A stretch of DNA of 64,000 nucleotides from Parasphingopyxis algicola (GTDB taxonomy: Bacteria > Pseudomonadota > Alphaproteobacteria > Sphingomonadales > Sphingomonadaceae), in contig NZ_CP051131.1 of assembly GCF_013378075.1 (NCBI RefSeq), positions 62,001 through 126,000 on the forward strand, read 5' to 3'. The position numbers and the translations under genes were made by a program. Below, piece after piece: positions 17,610 to 25,287 of this stretch; position 1 is the stretch's first letter, and each line of letters opens with the position of its first letter. A model generated the notes under the pieces. It searched no databases. It saw nothing but the letters and a program-made list of their open reading frames with translations, and had not been told where the DNA came from.

Positions 17610-17643
17610 ATTATTGATAAATGGCAATAGTATTATTGATAAA
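17610..17643. promoter_or_regulatory. Paired 12-bp direct repeats, putative XRE operator
   Basis: ATTATTGATAAA occurs at 17610-17621 and again at 17632-17643. The repeats are 22 bases apart, two turns of the helix. The second overlaps an inverted repeat TATTG-N5-CAATA. The tract is strongly AT-rich compared with its surroundings and lies between the divergent DUF2975/XRE operon and the CPBP gene, so one regulator could control both. An extra inverted repeat, TTCTATA-N11-TATAGAA, lies just to the left. Confidence 0.5.
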
Positions 17644-17694
17644 CAATAAATACCGTGCAATTGGCCCCGCTAACGAACGCACAGGAGCCGAATC

Positions 17695-18444
17695 ATGCAC
17701 GTCACTGAAACTCCAGAGACAGCCGCCGTCGCCCCGCCCGATCGAACCCCGGCCATGGGCCGCTGGCCGATTCTCGCCGAGGTGATCGGGTTCGTCGCAC
17801 TGGCGCTGGGCTCGCGCTACCTGATGAGCCTGTTCTTCTGGCGCTTCGCCGGGCCGGTTTCGCTGGTCTTCACCCTGGCGATCCTGACTGTCTATCTACG
17901 CGGCCGGGGGGTCGGCTGGGCCGATATGGGCCTGCGCGCGCTGCCGGGTGTCAAGGCGAAGCTCATGGTCCTGCCGCAGGCGCTGCTGACGTTTGTCGCT
18001 TTCGCCGCGATTGTCGCGATGACGACGGTCGGCGGGCCGGCGCTGGGCTTCGAATTCATGGCCGAACTGCCGTCGGGGGTCGAGGAACGCTGGGGCGACG
18101 TGCGGGGCAATCTCCCGCTCTACCTGACATGGCTCGCCATCGTCTGGACGGCCGCCGCTTTCGGCGAGGAAATGTTCTTTCGCGGCTATCTGATCACCCG
18201 GCTGGAAACCGCCTTTGCCGATATCCGCTGGGGTGTCGTGCTAGCGGTCGTGCTGCCCGCACTGATTTTCGGCTATGGCCATTTCTACTATCAGGGGATG
18301 CGCGGTTTCATCGTTACAGGGGGAATCGCGCTCGCTTTCGGTGCGATGTTCGTGCTGTTCAAGCGCAATCTCTGGCCGATCGTCCTGCTGCATGGGCTGA
18401 TCGATACGTTGAGCTTCACCGCTCTCTATAATGGCTGGGAATAG
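17695..18444 (+). CDS. CPBP (CAAX prenyl protease 2-like) intramembrane metalloprotease
   Basis: This 249-residue protein has about seven helices and all CPBP motifs: motif 1 'GEEMFFRGYL' (EExxxR), motif 2 'FGYGHFYYQG' and motif 3 'LLHGLIDTLS'. The catalytic Glu pair and the metal-binding His residues are present, so it is probably an active intramembrane protease. Its substrate is unknown. It diverges from the DUF2975/XRE operon across an AT-rich control region. Confidence 0.92.
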   Translation: MHVTETPETAAVAPPDRTPAMGRWPILAEVIGFVALALGSRYLMSLFFWRFAGPVSLVFTLAILTVYLRGRGVGWADMGLRALPGVKAKLMVLPQALLTFVAFAAIVAMTTVGGPALGFEFMAELPSGVEERWGDVRGNLPLYLTWLAIVWTAAAFGEEMFFRGYLITRLETAFADIRWGVVLAVVLPALIFGYGHFYYQGMRGFIVTGGIALAFGAMFVLFKRNLWPIVLLHGLIDTLSFTALYNGWE

Positions 18445-18453
18445 CGCGAGGCC

Positions 18454-19509
18454 CTAGCCGATCTTGGCTACGCGATACTGGCTCGGCGTCATCCCCTCAG
18501 CTTCGCGAAAGGCGCGGTTGAACGGGCCGAGCGAGCCGAAGCCGGCATCGAGCGCGATGGTGAGGATCGGCACCTCCCGCTGTTTCGGATCGGCCAGCGC
18601 CGTGCGGACCTCGTCCAGCCGATAACTGTTGAGGAAGGCGGCGAAGTTGCGATGGCCGAGCTGCCGGTTGATGAGGCGGCGCAGCCGGTATTCCTGCGTG
18701 CCGAGGCGATGGGCGAGTTCGGCGATGGTCAGGCCGTCTTCGCGCCAGGCGAGTTCGGCGGCCATATGCGCGTCGAGCTTGGCGGCGAGTTCGGTGTCGA
18801 GTTCCGGCGTCTTCCCGTCGCCATCGTCGGCCCGCTGGGGCGCTCCGAACAGGTCGGCGCGGTTGGTCGCCATGATCGCGGTAGCTGCGGCAAGGGCGAG
18901 GAGGAATATACCGAAAACCAGCCAGGAGCGCGCGCTCTGCGGCGAATAGAGCAGGCCCGGCCGCATCCCGATTTCGACGATCAGCACGAGCACGGTATAG
19001 AGGCCGATGGCGCCCATGCCCCAAGTGCGCAGCCGCCGGCGTTCCTCGATCAGGTCTTCGCCGCGCCCGCGCCAGGCGACGGCAAGGCCGAGCACGGCGA
19101 GGCCGATCGCCGCCGCCCGGCCGGCGATGCCGCTCGGCAAGATCCAGGGTTCGATATCGAGCCAGAGCATCCAGGCATGCCAGTGCATGAGCGCGACCGA
19201 GCCCGCGACGATGGCCCAGCTGCGCCAGCCGGGACGCTCGTCGCCGAACCAGGCGCGGGCGAGCAGCCAGAACAGGCCGGGCGCCGCGTTGGAGCCGATT
19301 TCGAATATCCAGTCGATAACGGCCGGCGGGCCGTCGATCCCCGTGACCCGGTTGGTCGCGACGATATGGCAGATCACGGTTACGAGGAAGAGCATCCCGA
19401 TCCGGCCCGCCGGCGCGTGCCGGTGATCGCGAAACAGGATCAGGGCCATGAGCAACATGATCCCGATCGCTCCGCCCTTTACGGCCAGATTGAGTTCCTC
19501 CCAGCTCAT
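18454..19509 (-). CDS. AraC-family regulator with N-terminal multi-pass membrane domain
   Basis: The first 210 residues of this 351-residue protein form about seven transmembrane helices. The C-terminal 100 residues are an AraC DNA-binding domain: 'LTIAELAHRLGTQEYRLRRLINRQLGHRNFAAFLNSYRLDEVRTALADPKQREVPILTIALDAGFGSLGPFNRAFREAEGMTPSQYR'. This architecture suggests a membrane-bound one-component sensor. The ligand and targets are unknown. It converges with the CPBP gene 9 bases away and diverges from the GTA cluster. Confidence 0.92.
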   Translation of the reverse strand: MSWEELNLAVKGGAIGIMLLMALILFRDHRHAPAGRIGMLFLVTVICHIVATNRVTGIDGPPAVIDWIFEIGSNAAPGLFWLLARAWFGDERPGWRSWAIVAGSVALMHWHAWMLWLDIEPWILPSGIAGRAAAIGLAVLGLAVAWRGRGEDLIEERRRLRTWGMGAIGLYTVLVLIVEIGMRPGLLYSPQSARSWLVFGIFLLALAAATAIMATNRADLFGAPQRADDGDGKTPELDTELAAKLDAHMAAELAWREDGLTIAELAHRLGTQEYRLRRLINRQLGHRNFAAFLNSYRLDEVRTALADPKQREVPILTIALDAGFGSLGPFNRAFREAEGMTPSQYRVAKIG

Positions 19510-19611
19510 GCGCGGTTGGTGTCAGAGAATGGCGAAGGGCGCAATCCCGCCGGTGCAAGGGGCTCAGAGCTATCGATAAACACCAAATATCACCAAATCG
19601 GTAAAAATATC

Positions 19612-19640
19612 TTGACATCGTAACGCTCTTTAGGTACAAA
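19612..19640 (+). promoter_or_regulatory. Sigma-70-like promoter upstream of the GTA cluster
   Basis: A perfect -35 (TTGACA, 19612-19617) is separated by 17 bases from TACAAA (19635-19640). The area is AT-rich. It points toward the small-terminase-like gene, so it is a plausible main promoter for the whole structural cluster. Transcription would start near 19647, leaving a leader of about 75 bases that contains the hairpin at 19665. Confidence 0.55.
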
Positions 19641-19664
19641 AGCCGAAGATCGAAAAATGTACCC

Positions 19665-19692
19665 GGCCGGGGCGCGAAAGCGTTTCCCGGCC
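19665..19692 (+). other. Leader hairpin with GAAA tetraloop before terS
   Basis: GGCCGGG (19665-19671) pairs with CCCGGCC (19686-19692). Inside, CGC-GAAA-GCG forms a short stem capped by a GNRA loop. Three T residues follow. It sits between the predicted promoter and the first GTA gene, so it may be an attenuator, a weak terminator or an RNA-stability element. Confidence 0.5.
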
Positions 19693-19724
19693 TTTGTCGT
19701 GACGGCGTGTAACGGTTGGTGCGT

Positions 19725-20420
19725 ATGCGGAAAACGAAAGGCAAGGCGAAGCAAAAGGTTCGCCCGTTCACGCCCGAGCGACGCCGCGAATTCCTCGATC
19801 ATCTGGCTGTGGAGCGGACCATATCGGCGGCGTGCCGGATCGTCGGCATCGACCGGTCGACGGCGCGCTACTGGCGCGACAAGGATGCCGATTTCGCGGC
19901 GTCGATGGCGTCCATCCTGGGCAAGCCTTCCGCATTGGAGCCGAGGCTGGTCCGGCGCGAAGGCGGGACGGGCGCGGCGCTGACGCGCCGATGTCACACC
20001 AGCCCGAGCGACGCCGATCTCGAGCGGTTTCTGGAAACGCTGACCGAAACGTCGAATGTGCTGGAATCGGCGCGACGCCACGGGCTCAGCACAGCGACCA
20101 TATATCGGTTGCGGCGGAATGACGCGGGGTTTGCGCGGCGCTGGCTGGACGCACTGGCGGAAGGCTATGAGGAACTGGAAATGGAGATGCTGGCCCGGGC
20201 GCGCTTCGGCGTCATAAGGCGGGCCGACAAGCCGGCCTTTAACGAGCAGGTCTCGCTGCGCCTGTTGATCGCGCACAAGGAGGCGGTTGCCCATCGGCGC
20301 GCATTGGAATTCGGCATCGACGAAGAAGATGCCATCGCCGCGCTGGACGCCAAACTTGCGATGATGAAGGATCGAATAGACTGCCCCGGCAGGGATCCGG
20401 AACAGCCAACGCATGGGTAG
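19725..20420 (+). CDS. Putative GTA small terminase (TerS-like), tandem HTH protein
   Basis: This roughly 231-residue protein contains two similar helix-turn-helix units: 'TISAACRIVGIDRSTARYWRDKDADFAASM' and 'NVLESARRHGLSTATIYRLRRNDAGFARRWLDA'. A helical C-terminal region follows. It directly precedes and overlaps terL by 8 bases, the position of the small terminase subunit that recognises DNA for packaging. The frame also has TTG and GTG codons 9 and 6 bases upstream of the chosen ATG. The TerS role is inferred from position and HTH content. Confidence 0.7.
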   Translation: MRKTKGKAKQKVRPFTPERRREFLDHLAVERTISAACRIVGIDRSTARYWRDKDADFAASMASILGKPSALEPRLVRREGGTGAALTRRCHTSPSDADLERFLETLTETSNVLESARRHGLSTATIYRLRRNDAGFARRWLDALAEGYEELEMEMLARARFGVIRRADKPAFNEQVSLRLLIAHKEAVAHRRALEFGIDEEDAIAALDAKLAMMKDRIDCPGRDPEQPTHG

Positions 20421-21744
20421 GCTTAACCGTCGGCTCGAGGCGCTGTTGTCCTTGCCGCAGACGGAACGGCGCGCCTTGCTGGAAGAGCTTGGGCAGGCCA
20501 GAGCGCGGCGACTCCGTTCAGCTTGGCGGGTTTGGGCGGGCGACGATCAAAAACCGCCGCCCGGCGACTGGCGCATCTGGCTTATCCTCGCCGGACGCGG
20601 TTTCGGCAAGACGCGGGCCGGGGCCGAATGGGTGCGCGGGATCGCGAAAAACGACGGCGCGGCGCGGATCGCACTGGTCGGCGCGAGCCTGTTCGAGGCG
20701 CGCAGCGTGATGGTGGAAGGCGAAAGCGGCGTGCTGGCGGCGACGCCGGGCGGCGAAGACATATTGTGGGAGCCCTCCTTGCGGCGGCTGGCCTGGCCGA
20801 GCGGGGCGCGCGCGACGCTCTATTCGGCCGCCGAGCCGGAGAGCCTGCGCGGTCCGCAGCACAGCCATGCCTGGTGCGACGAGATCGGAAAATGGAGCAG
20901 TGGCGAAGCGGCTTGGGACAATCTGATGCTGGGCCTGCGGCTCGGCGCCGACCCGCGCACGGTCGCGACGACGACGCCGCGGCCTGTCGCGCTGGTCCGG
21001 CGGCTGTTCGGCGACGCGGAATCGGGGAAGGGCGGAACCGTCCTCACCCGGGGCCGGACGCAGGACAATCGCGCGCATCTGGCGCCGGGTTTCATCGTCG
21101 CGATCGAGGCCGCCTATGGCGGCACGCGGCTCGGCCGGCAGGAGCTGGACGGCGAGCTGATCGAGGATATCGAGGGCGGTTTGTGGCCGCGCGGGCTGAT
21201 CGAGGCGTGCCGGGTGCGGAATGTACCGGCGCTGCGCCGGGTCGTCGTCGCGGTCGATCCGCCGGCGGGTGCGGGGCCGGGAAGCGATGCCTGCGGGGTC
21301 GTCGTCGCCGGGCTTGGCGAAGACGGGCGCGGCTATGTGCTGGCCGATGCGAGCGCCGAAGGATTGCGGCCCGAAGGCTGGGCGGCGAAGGTCGCCGATA
21401 CGGCGGCGGCCTGGGATGCCGACCGGGTGGTTGCCGAAGCGAACCAGGGCGGCGCGATGGTACGCAGCGTGTTGCAGGCGGCGGGGCGGATACTGCCGCT
21501 CAGGCTGATCCATGCGTCGCGCGGCAAATCGGCGCGCGCCGAGCCGGTCGCCGCGCTCTACGAAACGGGCCGGGTCGGTCATGCCGGTACCTTTCCGGCG
21601 CTCGAGGACGAGATGGCGGGAATGACGATCGGCGGCGGCTATGAAGGCCCAGGGCGGTCGCCCGACCGCGCCGATGCGCTGGTCTATGCGCTGACCGAGC
21701 TGATGCTGGGCCGGGCGGTGGATCCCGGTGTGCGGAAATTGTAA
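20413..21744 (+). CDS. terL: GTA large terminase (TerL, gp2-like)
   Basis: This 443-residue packaging motor has Walker A 'AGRGFGKTRAGAEW' (about 60-73), a Walker-B-like 'HAWCDEIGKW' (about 152-161), the coupling motif 'ATTTPRPV' and a C-terminal RNase-H-like nuclease region starting 'RRVVVAVDPPAG' (about 276-286), with a late acidic 'SPDRADALVYAL'. It pumps DNA into the capsid. The length matches GTA gp2 proteins. It overlaps the TerS-like gene. In RcGTA-type clusters the portal gene comes next, but here a RES/Xre module intervenes. Confidence 0.93.
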   Translation: MGRLNRRLEALLSLPQTERRALLEELGQARARRLRSAWRVWAGDDQKPPPGDWRIWLILAGRGFGKTRAGAEWVRGIAKNDGAARIALVGASLFEARSVMVEGESGVLAATPGGEDILWEPSLRRLAWPSGARATLYSAAEPESLRGPQHSHAWCDEIGKWSSGEAAWDNLMLGLRLGADPRTVATTTPRPVALVRRLFGDAESGKGGTVLTRGRTQDNRAHLAPGFIVAIEAAYGGTRLGRQELDGELIEDIEGGLWPRGLIEACRVRNVPALRRVVVAVDPPAGAGPGSDACGVVVAGLGEDGRGYVLADASAEGLRPEGWAAKVADTAAAWDADRVVAEANQGGAMVRSVLQAAGRILPLRLIHASRGKSARAEPVAALYETGRVGHAGTFPALEDEMAGMTIGGGYEGPGRSPDRADALVYALTELMLGRAVDPGVRKL

Positions 21745-21764
21745 GGATATATTGAAAATATTGC

Positions 21765-21780
21765 CATATGGCGCTATATG
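21765..21780. promoter_or_regulatory. Inverted repeat upstream of the RES/Xre module
   Basis: CATAT (21765-21769) and ATATG (21776-21780) flank GGCGCT, within an AT-rich 55-base gap. It lies 20 bases before the antitoxin start. Toxin-antitoxin operons normally autoregulate through such sites, so this may be the antitoxin operator. It suggests the module has its own promoter inside the GTA cluster. Confidence 0.4.
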
Positions 21781-21799
21781 ATACGTCAGAAGGCGAGAT

Positions 21800-22204
21800 A
21801 TGGCGCGAGCTTTTGCGATAGTCGATGACCGGGCGGACGATATGGACCGCCTCGATGCGGTCGCCGTCAAGGCGCTGGTGCGGCTGTTCGGCTTCTGGAA
21901 GGCGCGGATCGCCGATGCGGCGCGGCTCGCCGGGGTCGGCGCGCGGACCTTCAGCCGGATGCGGGCGGAAAAATGGGACGGCGCTCTCAACGAGGATCAG
22001 CGGCTCCGCGCGAGCGCGCTGGTCGGGCTCTACAAGGGCCTGCATCTCTATTTCGGCGCGGAACTGGCGGACACATGGGTGAAGATGCCCAATGACGGGC
22101 CGCTGTTCGGCGGGCGGACGCCGCTCGCCTATATGCTGGAGGGCGGACTGCCCGCGATCCTCGAGGTTCGCGATTATGTCGACGCATTGCGCGGCGGCGC
22201 GTGA
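21800..22204 (+). CDS. Xre/MbcA/ParS-type antitoxin (DUF2384)
   Basis: The N-terminal part of this 134-residue protein is an Xre-like HTH ('ALVRLFGFWKARIADAARLAGVGARTFSRMRAEKWDG'). The C-terminal part is the toxin-binding DUF2384 domain ('RASALVGLYKGLHLYFGAELADTWVKMPNDGPLFGGRTPLAYMLEGGLPAILEVRDYVDALRGG'). It overlaps the RES toxin gene by four bases (GTGA). It should neutralise the toxin and repress the operon. It lies between terL and the portal gene. Confidence 0.92.
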   Translation: MARAFAIVDDRADDMDRLDAVAVKALVRLFGFWKARIADAARLAGVGARTFSRMRAEKWDGALNEDQRLRASALVGLYKGLHLYFGAELADTWVKMPNDGPLFGGRTPLAYMLEGGLPAILEVRDYVDALRGGA

Positions 22205-22899
22205 CGGCGATTTCCGTCGACGCGGTGCCGGTCCATGCGATCGTCCAGCCGCAGACCGTCCGCCTGATACCGACGCGCCATTTCGCGCCGCCGGTGCTCG
22301 GGCCGCTCGTCGATAGCGCGGAAGAGCAGGGCCTGCTCGCCGAGCTGGAGGGGTTGACCAATCGCCGGCTCAAGGCGGAACGCGGGAACGTCCCGGCGAT
22401 CCGGCGCGAGGAGCTGGTCTATGACCGGGCCGGGCAAAGCTATGTCAACGCCGCCTTTGCGCACAGCCGCGCGGGTGGCAACCGGTTCAACGATGAGGCG
22501 CGCGGCGCCTGGTATGCGGGGTTCGATGTGCGCACCGCGCTGGAGGAAGTGGCGTTCCATCGGACGCGCGAGTTGCGGTACATCGATCATTTCGAGGACA
22601 GCTGCCGGTACCGGGCGCTGCACGCGGCGTTCATCGGACGGTTTCACGATTTGCGGGGCGTGGAGCCCCGGCCGGCCTGTCTCGATGCCGATATCGCGAT
22701 CGGCTATCCGGCCGGACAGGAACTGGCGAAGGCGCTGATCGAACGGGAATCGCGCGGGCTCGTCTATCCGTCGGTGCGCTACGGGGGCGGCACCTGCCTC
22801 GTCGCGTTCCAGCCCGGGGTTATCCAGGATGTCGTACCCGGCGCCGAATGGGAATTGAGCTGGGAAGGGTCACCCGACTGGAAGGCGGTAACCGTCTGA
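22201..22899 (+). CDS. RES-domain toxin
   Basis: This 232-residue protein has the conserved RES residues: Arg in 'RAGGNRFNDEARGAWYAG' (R95), Glu in 'TALEEVAFH' (E115/E116) and Ser in 'LVYPSVRYGGG' (S191). RES toxins of RES/Xre systems deplete NAD+ (established for the family). The start is GTG, overlapping the antitoxin stop. The catalytic set looks intact. The length is within the range for these toxins. The module is oriented with the GTA genes, so read-through from the GTA promoter is possible. Confidence 0.9.
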   Translation: MTAISVDAVPVHAIVQPQTVRLIPTRHFAPPVLGPLVDSAEEQGLLAELEGLTNRRLKAERGNVPAIRREELVYDRAGQSYVNAAFAHSRAGGNRFNDEARGAWYAGFDVRTALEEVAFHRTRELRYIDHFEDSCRYRALHAAFIGRFHDLRGVEPRPACLDADIAIGYPAGQELAKALIERESRGLVYPSVRYGGGTCLVAFQPGVIQDVVPGAEWELSWEGSPDWKAVTV

Positions 22900-22938
22900 T
22901 CTGCGGGCCTGAACGGCCCCGAATTTGGGAAATCGTAT

Positions 22939-24063
22939 ATGAAACTCTTCGGATGGAAGTCCGGGGGCGCTTCGGCGCGTCCGGCATTGTTGCGCGCGCC
23001 CTGGGGCGCGGTCACGATCGGCGACTGGCCGCGCGGCTACGAGGCGCAGGTGCGCAGCGGCTATGTCGAGAACCCGGTTGCGCAGCGCGCCGTGCGTCTC
23101 ATGAGCGAGAGCGCGGGCGCGGCGCCGCTGGCCGGCGGGGAGCGGGAGGTCAAACTCTGCAACGCGGACTCCGCCGGCCAGCCCCTGATCGAGACCGTAG
23201 CGGCGCACTTGCTGCTCCACGGCAACGCCTTCGTCCAGATCCTCTGCGACGTGGAGGGCGCGCCGGCCGAGCTGTTCGCATTGCGCCCCGAACGCGTGAC
23301 GATCGAGCCCGATACGCAGGGCTGGCCCGCCGCCTATCTCTATCGTGCGGGCGAGAAAACGATGCGGCTCAAGGCGCGCGACGGCTTGGGCAAACCCAGC
23401 CTCGTCCATATCCGCGCGATGCATCCGCTCGACGATCATTACGGGCTCGGCGCGCTCGGCGCGGCGGCCGGCGCGATCGCGATCCACAATGCCGCGACCA
23501 AGTGGAACAAGGCGCTGCTCGACAATGCGGCGCGGCCCTCAGGCGCGCTCGTCTACGACCCCGGCGATCCGGGCGCGGGGCTGTCGGGCGAACAGTTCGA
23601 GCGGCTGAAGGAGGAGATGGAAGCGGGGTTCCAGGGCGCGGCCAATGCGGGCCGGCCGATGTTGCTCGAAGGCGGGCTCAAATGGCAGGCGATGAGCCTG
23701 ACGCCCGCCGACATGGATTTCGTCGGGCTGAAGGCGGCCGCCGCGCGGGAGATCGCGCTGGCCTTCGGCGTTCCGCCGATGCTGCTCGGCCTGCCCGGCG
23801 ACAATACCTACGCCAATTATCGCGAGGCGAACCGTGCGCTCTGGCGATTGGGCGTGTTGCCGCTGGCCGGCAAGATTTTGGGCGGCATCGCGCAGGGGCT
23901 GGTAAGCTGGTGGCCCGATGCGGCGCTGGCCGTCGATTTGGACAAGGTGCCCGCGCTCTCCGAGGACCGCGAGAAGCTCTGGGCGCAGGTCAGCGCCGCC
24001 GATTTCCTCTCGCCCGAAGAAAAGCGCGCCATGTTGGGGCTAGAGGGGCTGGGGATCGAATAA
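22939..24063 (+). CDS. GTA portal protein (gp3-like, HK97/SPP1 family)
   Basis: This 374-residue portal has the diagnostic sequences 'WPRGYEAQVRSGYVENPVAQRAVRLMSESAGAAP', 'HLLLHGNAFVQIL' and 'LGLPGDNTYANYREANRALWRLGVLPLAGKIL'. It forms the dodecameric ring through which TerL loads DNA. The length is typical of GTA portals. It is preceded by the RES toxin gene and followed by a stem-loop and the DUF6127 gene. Confidence 0.93.
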   Translation: MKLFGWKSGGASARPALLRAPWGAVTIGDWPRGYEAQVRSGYVENPVAQRAVRLMSESAGAAPLAGGEREVKLCNADSAGQPLIETVAAHLLLHGNAFVQILCDVEGAPAELFALRPERVTIEPDTQGWPAAYLYRAGEKTMRLKARDGLGKPSLVHIRAMHPLDDHYGLGALGAAAGAIAIHNAATKWNKALLDNAARPSGALVYDPGDPGAGLSGEQFERLKEEMEAGFQGAANAGRPMLLEGGLKWQAMSLTPADMDFVGLKAAAAREIALAFGVPPMLLGLPGDNTYANYREANRALWRLGVLPLAGKILGGIAQGLVSWWPDAALAVDLDKVPALSEDREKLWAQVSAADFLSPEEKRAMLGLEGLGIE

Positions 24064-24086
24064 ATCCTCCCCGGAGCAGGGAGGAT
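24064..24086 (+). other. Intercistronic stem-loop after the portal gene
   Basis: ATCCTCCC (24064-24071) and GGGAGGAT (24079-24086) form a perfect 8-bp stem with a 7-base loop immediately after the portal stop. There is no T-tract, so it is unlikely to be a terminator. It may shape mRNA processing or partly mask the purine-rich region before the next start at 24099. Confidence 0.45.
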
Positions 24087-24098
24087 TTGGAGAATCAT

Positions 24099-24413
24099 AT
24101 GACCGAAAATGAAGCGATGCTGGCCCGGCTAGTCGCGCAGCTGGCCGACCAGGGCAGCGATCTGGTGACGGTGCGCGCGATCGTCGAGGAGGCGAGCGAG
24201 CTCGGCGCGACCCATGCGCTGCACAAGCTCGGCCTGGGCGATGCCCATGCGCGCAAGGATCTGGACGAGCTGCGCGAACTGCTCGGCGCCTGGCGGATCG
24301 CCCGGCGCGGGGCGCTGCGCACGGCCTTCGGCTGGATCGCCAAGGGACTGCTGGCGCTCGTGCTGCTCGGCCTCGCCGTACGCTTCGGCCTTGTCGATTG
24401 GCTGGGGCGTTGA
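24099..24413 (+). CDS. DUF6127 family protein (GTA gp3.5 position)
   Basis: The first 70 residues of this 104-residue protein are helical and charged ('AMLARLVAQLADQGSDLVTVRAIVEEASELGATHALHKLGLGDAHARKDLDELRELLGAWR'). The end is a transmembrane segment ('GWIAKGLLALVLLGLAVRFGLVDWLG'). It occupies the slot between portal and protease, where GTA clusters carry a small gene. The role is unknown; a membrane-anchored assembly helper is possible. Confidence 0.75.
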   Translation: MTENEAMLARLVAQLADQGSDLVTVRAIVEEASELGATHALHKLGLGDAHARKDLDELRELLGAWRIARRGALRTAFGWIAKGLLALVLLGLAVRFGLVDWLGR

Positions 24414-24802
24414 CGGTCCGGTTCGCGGGATACGCCGCGATCTTCGACAAGCCCGACCGCGGCGGCGATGTGATCCGCAAAGGGGCGTTCAAGCGGACGC
24501 TGAGGCAGGCGCGCGCGGTACCGCTGTTCTGGCAACATGAGCGCGGCAAAGTGATCGGCCGGATCGAGGCGTTGGAAGAAGATACCCGCGGCCTGCGCGT
24601 GATCGCGGAACTGGAAGACGCCAAACTGGCGGCGGGCCTGGCAAGCGGGACGCTCGGCGGCCTGAGCTTCGGCTATCGCGTGCGGGCCAGCAGGCCGGGG
24701 AAACGGTCCCTGCGCGAACTGATCGATCTCGATCTGGTCGAGGTCAGCCTGGTGACGGTCCCGATGCAGCCGCTGGCGCGGGTGCATGCGGTGGTGAATT
24801 AA
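24410..24802 (+). CDS. HK97-family prohead protease (gp4-like)
   Basis: This roughly 130-residue protein begins 'VRFAGYAAIFDKPDRGGDVIRKGAF', the family signature. It carries the catalytic His in 'PLFWQHERGKVIGRI' and the Ser in 'GTLGGLSFGYRV'. It cleaves the capsid scaffold during maturation. I chose TTG at 24410, giving a four-base TTGA overlap with the upstream gene, as at several other junctions in this cluster. A TTG at 24398 is the alternative. It ends in a 4-base overlap with the antiparallel DUF3297 gene. Confidence 0.88.
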   Translation: MTVRFAGYAAIFDKPDRGGDVIRKGAFKRTLRQARAVPLFWQHERGKVIGRIEALEEDTRGLRVIAELEDAKLAAGLASGTLGGLSFGYRVRASRPGKRSLRELIDLDLVEVSLVTVPMQPLARVHAVVN

Positions 24803-25071
24803 CCCTCGCCAATATCTTCATACCAAGCCTCGACCTCGCCGTTGAGCTTGATCGTCAGCGGGTTGCCGTGGCGGTCGCGGGTTTTGCCGGCCTGGACGCG
24901 GATCCAGCCTTCGGAGATGCAATATTCCTCGACGTCGGCGCGTTCCTTGCCCTTGAAGCGGATCCCGATGCCGCGCTCGAGAACGGTGGGCTCGTAATGG
25001 TCGCTCATCGGATTGTTCGAAAGCCGGTCGGGCGGCGTATCCGGACCGGATGTGTTTGGGGCGTCTGTCAT
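24799..25071 (-). CDS. DUF3297 family protein, antiparallel inside the GTA cluster
   Basis: This 90-residue soluble protein contains 'TPPDRLSNNPMSDHYEPTVLERGIGIRFKGKERADVEEYCISEGWIRVQAGKTRDRHGNPLTIKLNGEVEAWYEDI', which is the DUF3297 pattern nearly end to end. The function is unknown and the family is widespread in proteobacteria. It is the only reverse-strand gene in the cluster and converges with the protease gene. The start at 25071 is chosen at the family's usual N-terminus; the frame is open 48 bases further upstream. Confidence 0.85.
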   Translation of the reverse strand: MTDAPNTSGPDTPPDRLSNNPMSDHYEPTVLERGIGIRFKGKERADVEEYCISEGWIRVQAGKTRDRHGNPLTIKLNGEVEAWYEDIGEG

Positions 25072-25127
25072 GCCGCGCGATTTACGGGTTTGCGATGGAT
25101 AAGAAAAGGTCTGATGCATGATGCTTC

Positions 25128-25215
25128 GTCATTCCCGCGCAGGCGGGAATCCAGTCCGCCGATCGCGGCTCTAACCGACAGGTCTGGACTGGACTCCCGC
25201 CTTCGCGGGAGTGAC
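25128..25215. repeat. REP/BIME-like palindromic pair A
   Basis: Two hairpins in inverted orientation: ATTCCCGC-GCAG-GCGGGAAT (25131-25150) and ACTCCCGC-CTTC-GCGGGAGT (25193-25212). GTC and GAC are at the outer ends and CCAGTCC/GGACTGG faces the centre. It lies between the DUF3297 gene and the capsid gene. The layout matches sphingomonad extragenic palindromes. Confidence 0.8.
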
Positions 25216-25287
25216 GCGGGATAGGATTTCACCGCCTCCGTGCCGTCCGGCCGGGGGCTTTTTTGTGCCCCCAAGGAGAAGAAGACG

